The notes under the pieces are model-generated. The model saw only the letters and a list, made by a program, of their open reading frames with translations, searched no databases and was not told the DNA's origin. 26,603 nucleotides of DNA from Clostridium sp. CAG:524 (GTDB taxonomy: Bacteria > Bacillota_I > Bacilli_A > RF39 > UBA660): positions 19,054 to 45,656 of the forward strand of contig FR880093.1 in assembly GCA_000434555.1 (NCBI GenBank). The letters run 5' to 3'. Below are positions 22,201 to 26,603 of this stretch, piece by piece (within the stretch, counting starts at the first letter, position 1; each line of letters starts with the position of its first letter). A program made the translations under genes and the position numbers.

Positions 22201-23109
22201 ATGTCATTTACTAGCAATATAAAAAATGAAATATCAAGTATAGAATATGGTGAAAGTGAAAAAATGGCAGAACTTTCTGCAATACTTAACATTGGCGTTA
22301 AAATATATGAAGATAAATTTGAAATATATACAGAAAACATAAGTGTTGCAAGACGTATATATTTACTTATAAAAGAAATATATCATGTAGAAATAGATAT
22401 GGATACAGGTTACAATAGCTTACGTGGTAATAAACTTGTTTTATTAAGTGTTCACGATAAAATAGATTTAATTTTAAGCGATTTATGCATTCAAAAAAAT
22501 AATGAAAGAATATATGTACCTGATAATTACCTAGTAGATGAAGAACATGATAAACAAGCATACTTAAGGGGAGTCTTCATGATATGTGGAAGTATAAATG
22601 ATCCTAAGACAAGTAGATATCATCTTGAATTTGTTATATCAAATGAAGATACTGCTAACTATGTTAATAATCTTTTAAATGAATTCTACTTCAATAGTAA
22701 AGTTATCAAAAGAGATAAAAACTATATGGTATATATAAAAGAAAGTGAAAAAATAAGTGACTTTATAAAATTATTAAATGCAAGAACTTCATTATTCTAT
22801 TATGAAGACATAAGAATATATAGAGATCATAAAAATATGACAAATAGACTTAATAATTGTGAACAAGCTAATGTAGATAAAATGATACAAGCAAGTAGTG
22901 AACAATTAGAACTTATTCGTAAATTACGAGAAACAAGAGATTTCGACCTTTTAGAACAAGGTATAAAAGACATTTGTATCTATAAAGAAAAATATCCAGA
23001 AAGTTCAATGGCAGAACTAGCAGAAATAATAAGTACGGAAACAGAAAGACCAATTACAAAAAGTGGTATAAATCATAGATTTAGAAAAATAAAAGAAATG
23101 GTAAAATAA
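22201..23109 (+). CDS. whiA: DNA-binding protein WhiA
   Basis: GGTGAAG is close before the ATG. The N-terminal LAGLIDADG-like homing-endonuclease fold covers about 1-225, with YLRGVFMICGSINDPKTSRYHLEF near 121-144 carrying the degenerate dodecapeptide region; catalytic acids are lost in the whole family. The C-terminal helix-turn-helix is at about 255-300 (SMAELAEIIST, ITKSGINHRFRKI). NCEQANVDKMIQAS (about 220-233) is a further conserved block. WhiA controls sporulation genes in Streptomyces; in Firmicutes it influences division and chromosome segregation without sporulating roles. The usual neighbours rapZ and yvcK are not present here. Convergent with clpP. Confidence 0.95.
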   Translation: MSFTSNIKNEISSIEYGESEKMAELSAILNIGVKIYEDKFEIYTENISVARRIYLLIKEIYHVEIDMDTGYNSLRGNKLVLLSVHDKIDLILSDLCIQKNNERIYVPDNYLVDEEHDKQAYLRGVFMICGSINDPKTSRYHLEFVISNEDTANYVNNLLNEFYFNSKVIKRDKNYMVYIKESEKISDFIKLLNARTSLFYYEDIRIYRDHKNMTNRLNNCEQANVDKMIQASSEQLELIRKLRETRDFDLLEQGIKDICIYKEKYPESSMAELAEIISTETERPITKSGINHRFRKIKEMVK

Positions 23110-23150
23110 AAACACTTAAATAATCTTATCAATAATTCCATATTTAAGTG
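23101..23150 (-). terminator. Terminator hairpin of clpP overlapping its last codons
   Basis: CACTTAAATA (23113-23122) and TATTTAAGTG (23141-23150) are perfect 10-bp arms. Read on the minus strand the right side is followed by TTTTTATTTT. The 18-nt loop and upstream arm are within the clpP reading frame. Confidence 0.65.
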
Positions 23151-23682
23151 CTTCATCACTATCCATATAATAATCTCTTTCAACATCTTTTTCTATTTTA
23201 GAAAGAGATTTTTTTGTATTACGAGATAATATAACATTTAACTTCTTCTTAATCTTTAATATCCTTTCAGCAACAATTTTAATTTCAGTAGCCTGACCAT
23301 TAACACCACCAAGTGGTTCATGAATCATAATTTCAGTATTATTTAAAGAACATCTTTTGCCTCTAGTACCACTAGATAAAAGAAAAGCAGCCATAGAAGC
23401 ACAAAGTCCTATACCAATCGTAACACAATCACTTTTAATATAATTCATCGTATCATATATAGCCATACCAGCAGTAATACTACCACCAGGAGAATTAATA
23501 TATATATTTATATCATCATTACTAATAGAATCTAAATATAAAAGTTCACTTACAACTAGATTAGCCTTTTCATCATTTATTTCTCCTTCAATAAATATAA
23601 TTCTTTCCTTTAACAATTTAGAATATATATCATATACTGTCTCTTTCTTACTATCAACATCTACTATGAATGGTATTTTCAT
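23116..23682 (-). CDS. clpP: ATP-dependent Clp protease proteolytic subunit
   Basis: Minus strand, AGGAGG eight bases before ATG. The triad is Ser96 (GLCASMAAFLLSSG), His121 (IMIHEPLGG) and Asp170 (ERDYYM). INSPGGSITAGMAIYDTM (about 62-79) is the oxyanion-hole strand and handle region; 188 aa is a normal length after processing-independent start. ClpP forms a 14-mer that degrades proteins unfolded by ClpX, ClpC or ClpE, none of which is in this window. The family regulates stress responses and quality control. The N-terminus (MKIPFIVDVDSKKETVYDIY) is a common variant of the axial-loop region. Its upstream region is shared with the divergent uridine kinase. Confidence 0.97.
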   Translation of the reverse strand: MKIPFIVDVDSKKETVYDIYSKLLKERIIFIEGEINDEKANLVVSELLYLDSISNDDINIYINSPGGSITAGMAIYDTMNYIKSDCVTIGIGLCASMAAFLLSSGTRGKRCSLNNTEIMIHEPLGGVNGQATEIKIVAERILKIKKKLNVILSRNTKKSLSKIEKDVERDYYMDSDEALKYGIIDKII

Positions 23683-23724
23683 GCATCCTCCTAGTAATAT
23701 TTTAGTAAAGTAATGCCATATTTA

Positions 23725-23753
23725 TTCACAAAATTAAAAAAATTTGCTATTAT
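23725..23753 (+). promoter_or_regulatory. Promoter of the uridine kinase-gap unit
   Basis: TTCACA (23725-23730), 17-nt spacer and TATTAT (23748-23753), with TG at 23745-23746. Transcription should begin near 23760, at the first possible ATG of the gene. Confidence 0.5.
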
Positions 23754-23777
23754 ATTTATATGATAGAGGTTGATAGT

Positions 23778-25421
23778 GTGGAAAAAGAAATAAAACTTAT
23801 ATTTGAAGATAGCAATATTATAAACGTAAAAATCGGTACAACAGTAGGAAAAGTAATAGAAATGCTTAATAATGACCAAGTTATCGCACTTCGTATAAAT
23901 GGTAAAATAGTAAGTAGTGAAACAGAACTTACAACTGATTCATATGTAAACTATATAACTATTGCTAGTAGAATAGGAAGAAAAATATACATGAAAGGTC
24001 TTACTTATGTATATCTTTTAGCAGTGAAAGAATTATATGAAGATAGAGCATCTGTATATATAAAGCATTCACTTGATAAATCACTTTACACAGAAATAAA
24101 AATGAAAAGCCAAGTTGATCATTCAGTAGTAGCACAAATAAAGAAAAAAATGAAAGAAATAATAAAAAGAGATATACCATTTAGAAATATAAGTGTAGAT
24201 AGAAATGATGCAATAGAATATTCTAAAAGTGTAGAAGAAAATGAAAAAGTACTTAACTATACTTATATGACTAAAGATTCAGTTACTATGTGTGAACTAG
24301 GAGATATGTATAATTATTTCTATTATATAATGCCTGCTTCAACTAAAATATTAAAAAGATTTGATTTAACTTATGTTTCACCATGTGGAGTAGCAATAAG
24401 TTATCCAATAGATAATGTAGTTCCTAAATTTAATCCAACACCTAAAGTATTAGAAGCATTTAAGAAATATGAAAAGAAACTATCTACTTTAGGAGTTCAC
24501 TATGCAGGAGATATAAATAAAATAGTATGTGATGGTAATATAAGTGATTATATACAAAAGAACGAAATTTTATATGATGAAAATATAAGAGAAGTAGCAG
24601 AAAAAGTATCAAAAGATAAAAATATAAAAGCAATATATATAAGTGGTCCATCATCATCTGGTAAAACAACAACTTCTAAAAAACTAGCACTTTATTTAAA
24701 TGCTAAAGGATATGATACATTAGTTATTTCAACAGATGATTATTTTGTAGATAGAAAAGATACACCAAGAAAACCAGATGGAAGTTATGAATATGAAATA
24801 GTTGAAGCACTTGATATAAAATTATTTAATTCACATATAAAAAGTTTACTTAATGGAGATGAAATAATTAAACCAACGTATAATTTTATTACAGGTGAGA
24901 AAGAATATAAAGGTAAACCTATATCACTAAAAGAAAATCAAATACTTATAGTAGAAGGACTACATGCGATAAATGAAAGATTGAGTTCAAGTATAGATAA
25001 AAAGAATAAATTAAAAGTATACATTAGTCCATTTACACCAGTAGGATTAGATAGACATAATCATATATCAACAACAGACTTAAGATTATTAAGACGTATG
25101 GTAAGAGATTATAAACATAGAGGATATAGTGCTACTGATACATTAGGAACTTGGAAAGGTATGAGAAGTAGCGAAGAAGAATATGTTTATCCATATCAAA
25201 GAGAAGCAGATATGGTTATAAATACTTCATTATCATATGAAATAGGAGTATTAAGAACATATGCTGAACCATTATTATATTCAGTAGATAAAAATAATGA
25301 TTGTTATGAAGAAGCAATAAGAATACTTAAATTCTTAGATGGATTTTTAGCAATACCTAGTGAGTACGTACCATATACAAGTGTACTAAGAGAATTTATT
25401 GGAGATAGTTATTTTGAATAA
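23778..25421 (+). CDS. TGS-domain uridine/cytidine kinase-like protein
   Basis: The chosen start is GTG 23778, after AGAGGTTG; ATG 23760 is an alternative that would be leaderless and adds six residues. The 547-aa protein has a TGS domain at about 1-65 (KIGTTVGKVIEML ... VIALRINGKIV), a middle part resembling the second domain of threonyl-tRNA synthetase (about 70-270), and a P-loop kinase at about 285-490. Walker A GPSSSGKTTTSKKLA is at 290-304, DDYF follows and EGLHAIN is the Walker B region; RDYKHRGYSATDT is the lid-like segment. The kinase domain is of the uridine kinase/PRK family, phosphorylating uridine or cytidine with NTP. The fusion is known in Firmicutes; the tRNA-synthetase-like half has no established role. 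The gap gene follows after 18 bp. Confidence 0.88.
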   Translation: MEKEIKLIFEDSNIINVKIGTTVGKVIEMLNNDQVIALRINGKIVSSETELTTDSYVNYITIASRIGRKIYMKGLTYVYLLAVKELYEDRASVYIKHSLDKSLYTEIKMKSQVDHSVVAQIKKKMKEIIKRDIPFRNISVDRNDAIEYSKSVEENEKVLNYTYMTKDSVTMCELGDMYNYFYYIMPASTKILKRFDLTYVSPCGVAISYPIDNVVPKFNPTPKVLEAFKKYEKKLSTLGVHYAGDINKIVCDGNISDYIQKNEILYDENIREVAEKVSKDKNIKAIYISGPSSSGKTTTSKKLALYLNAKGYDTLVISTDDYFVDRKDTPRKPDGSYEYEIVEALDIKLFNSHIKSLLNGDEIIKPTYNFITGEKEYKGKPISLKENQILIVEGLHAINERLSSSIDKKNKLKVYISPFTPVGLDRHNHISTTDLRLLRRMVRDYKHRGYSATDTLGTWKGMRSSEEEYVYPYQREADMVINTSLSYEIGVLRTYAEPLLYSVDKNNDCYEEAIRILKFLDGFLAIPSEYVPYTSVLREFIGDSYFE

Positions 25422-25439
25422 AAGGGAGATGAATAAATT

Positions 25440-26435
25440 ATGTTAAGAATAGCAATAAATGGATTTGGAAGAATAGGAAGAACTGCTTTAAGGCTACTTG
25501 AAAATGATAAAGATATAGAGGTTGTCGCAATAAATGATTTAACTGACCCAGTACAACTTTCATATCTTTATAAATATGATTCAGTTCATAGAACTAATAA
25601 AAGTAAAATAAGTTTTGATGAAGATGAATTATTCGTAAAAGGAAGAAGAATTAAAGTATATGCAGAAAGTGATCCATCTAAATTACCATGGAGAAAACTT
25701 AATGTTGATGTAGTTCTTGAATGTACAGGAGTATTTACTTCTGCTGAAAAATGTCAGGCACACTTAGATGCTGGAGCAAAACATGTTATTATAAGCGCTC
25801 CTGCTAAAGATGAAGTTAAAACTATAGTATATGGTGTTAATGATGATATATTAAGTTTAAGCGATAAAGTTATAAGTGCAGCAAGTTGTACAACTAATTG
25901 TTTAGCACCAGTACTTAAATTAATAGACGATAAATTTGGTATTAAAAAAGGATTTATGACAACTGTTCATGCTATGACAAACGATCAAGAAACACTTGAT
26001 ATACCACACAAAAAAGGTATAAAAGCAAGACGTGGTAGAGCCGCATCATTAAATATTATTCCAACAAGTACAGGAGCAGCATCACAAATAGGTAAAGTTA
26101 TTCCACATTTAAATGGCAAACTAGATGGTATAGCATTTAGAGTTCCAGTTGGAGATGGAAGTGTTATAGATGTAACACTAGAACTAGAAAAAAATACTAC
26201 AGTAGAAGATGTTAATAATATGTTTAAATCTAATCAAAGTAAAGTACTTAAATATACAGAAGACCCAATAGTAAGTTCAGACATTATTGGTGAAGAAGTA
26301 GGTGCTACAGTAGATGGACTTCTTACTAACATAGTAGAAGAAGATGGAAAACAATTATTAAAAGTAGTTGCTTGGTATGATAACGAAGTAGGTTATACTG
26401 CTCAAATGATTAGAACAATGAAACTATTCATGTAA
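25440..26435 (+). CDS. gap: Glyceraldehyde-3-phosphate dehydrogenase
   Basis: GGGAG is about ten bases before the ATG, and the spacing to the kinase gene is 18 bp, so they share a transcript. The NAD-binding fold opens INGFGRIGR (6-14), Asp33 (INDLTD) gives NAD rather than NADP preference, and Cys150 in SAASCTTNC (146-154) is the thiohemiacetal nucleophile with His177 (TTVHAMT) as base. The enzyme oxidises and phosphorylates glyceraldehyde-3-phosphate to 1,3-bisphosphoglycerate in glycolysis. At 331 aa it is a typical bacterial form. No pgk or tpi follows. The motif WYDNEVGYTAQM near the end is also present. Downstream is a strong terminator. Confidence 0.98.
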   Translation: MLRIAINGFGRIGRTALRLLENDKDIEVVAINDLTDPVQLSYLYKYDSVHRTNKSKISFDEDELFVKGRRIKVYAESDPSKLPWRKLNVDVVLECTGVFTSAEKCQAHLDAGAKHVIISAPAKDEVKTIVYGVNDDILSLSDKVISAASCTTNCLAPVLKLIDDKFGIKKGFMTTVHAMTNDQETLDIPHKKGIKARRGRAASLNIIPTSTGAASQIGKVIPHLNGKLDGIAFRVPVGDGSVIDVTLELEKNTTVEDVNNMFKSNQSKVLKYTEDPIVSSDIIGEEVGATVDGLLTNIVEEDGKQLLKVVAWYDNEVGYTAQMIRTMKLFM

Positions 26436-26459
26436 AGGCTAAAAGCCTTTTTTCTTTTA
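26434..26459 (+). terminator. Terminator of the uridine kinase-gap unit
   Basis: AAAGGCT (26434-26440), AAA loop, AGCCTTT (26444-26450) and further T. It begins inside the TAA stop. Confidence 0.85.
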
Positions 26460-26488
26460 TTGTAAAATTCTTTTCAATATGTTATCAT
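26460..26488 (+). promoter_or_regulatory. Promoter of the gene running off the window
   Basis: TTGTAA (26460-26465), 17-nt spacer and TATCAT (26483-26488) with TG at 26480-26481. Confidence 0.5.
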
Positions 26489-26513
26489 TTATATAGATAA
26501 TAGAGGTGTAATC

Positions 26514-26603
26514 ATGTATATAGACAAATTAATTAAAAAAGAAGTTATTACATTATTAGTATCAGTATCACTACTTGTTATAGTATTTATAGGTGTTACT
26601 TAT
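26514..26603 (+). CDS. N-terminal fragment of a membrane protein (3' truncated by window edge)
   Basis: GAGGTG is upstream of the ATG at 26514 with good spacing. Thirty residues are visible, MYIDKLIKKEVITLLVSVSL and on: a basic N-terminus followed by one hydrophobic helix. This is the start of an inner-membrane or signal-anchored protein. The rest lies outside the window, so no family can be named. Confidence 0.6.
   Translation, partial: MYIDKLIKKEVITLLVSVSLLVIVFIGVTY

Noticed and set aside
1..26603. Code 4 (TGA = Trp) organism
   Set aside because: RF2 is present, several genes end in TGA (for example 851-853 and 8469-8471), and Trp residues in conserved proteins use TGG.

Overview
The window is very AT-rich, densely packed DNA with the gene content of a low-GC Gram-positive bacterium, probably a little-studied host-associated Bacilli/Mollicutes-like lineage. 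The evidence is whiA, the ftsE-ftsX-hydrolase operon, yitT, an Rrf2 regulator, vanZ, InlB-type B-repeats, a diglyceride glycosyltransferase and an ATP-independent surface-protein repertoire. RF2 (prfB) is present and several genes end in TGA, so TGA is a stop codon here; this excludes Mycoplasma/Spiroplasma-type code 4. The lineage is inferred from family recognition, not from a search.

Layout. 1-2017: tail of a nucleoside phosphorylase, two unrecognised genes, and between them a frameshifted pseudogene. 2102-3944: a two-gene unit made of a membrane-anchored protein that carries EF-Tu domains 2 and 3 but no GTPase domain, followed directly by an MGDG-synthase-type glycosyltransferase. 3996-6631 (minus strand): a sugar-phosphate nucleotidyltransferase and a large membrane-anchored beta-helix surface protein. 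6800-9397: a lipoprotein, then a zinc-ribbon membrane protein translationally coupled to a TPM-domain (YgcG-like) protein. 9495-11010: tandem paralogous membrane proteins of unknown function. 11082-14343: accessory genes, including a possible ADP-ribosyltransferase-like protein, a collapsed EamA transporter and a 3-hydroxyacyl-CoA dehydrogenase. 14434-17003: Rrf2 regulator diverging from vanZ, an InlB-repeat surface protein and a small unknown. 17055-26435: conserved housekeeping genes: prfB, yitT, ftsE-ftsX-M23 peptidase, whiA, clpP (minus), a TGS-domain uridine kinase and gap. The window ends inside a small membrane protein gene.

How the genes fit together. The ftsE-ftsX-M23 operon is a complete septal or elongation hydrolase control unit: an ATPase, a transmembrane transducer and a secreted endopeptidase with an intact zinc site. 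Glycosyltransferase, nucleotidyltransferase and surface proteins point to envelope building. Nucleoside phosphorylase and uridine kinase are salvage enzymes, and gap gives glycolysis.

Regulatory style. Promoters are mostly extended -10 (TGnTATAAT) elements with weak -35 boxes, and 5' leaders are often only about 5-15 nt. Terminators frequently begin inside stop codons, and several overlap the next promoter. prfB looks leaderless. The most novel item is the EF-Tu domain 2-3 membrane protein at 2102-2848.
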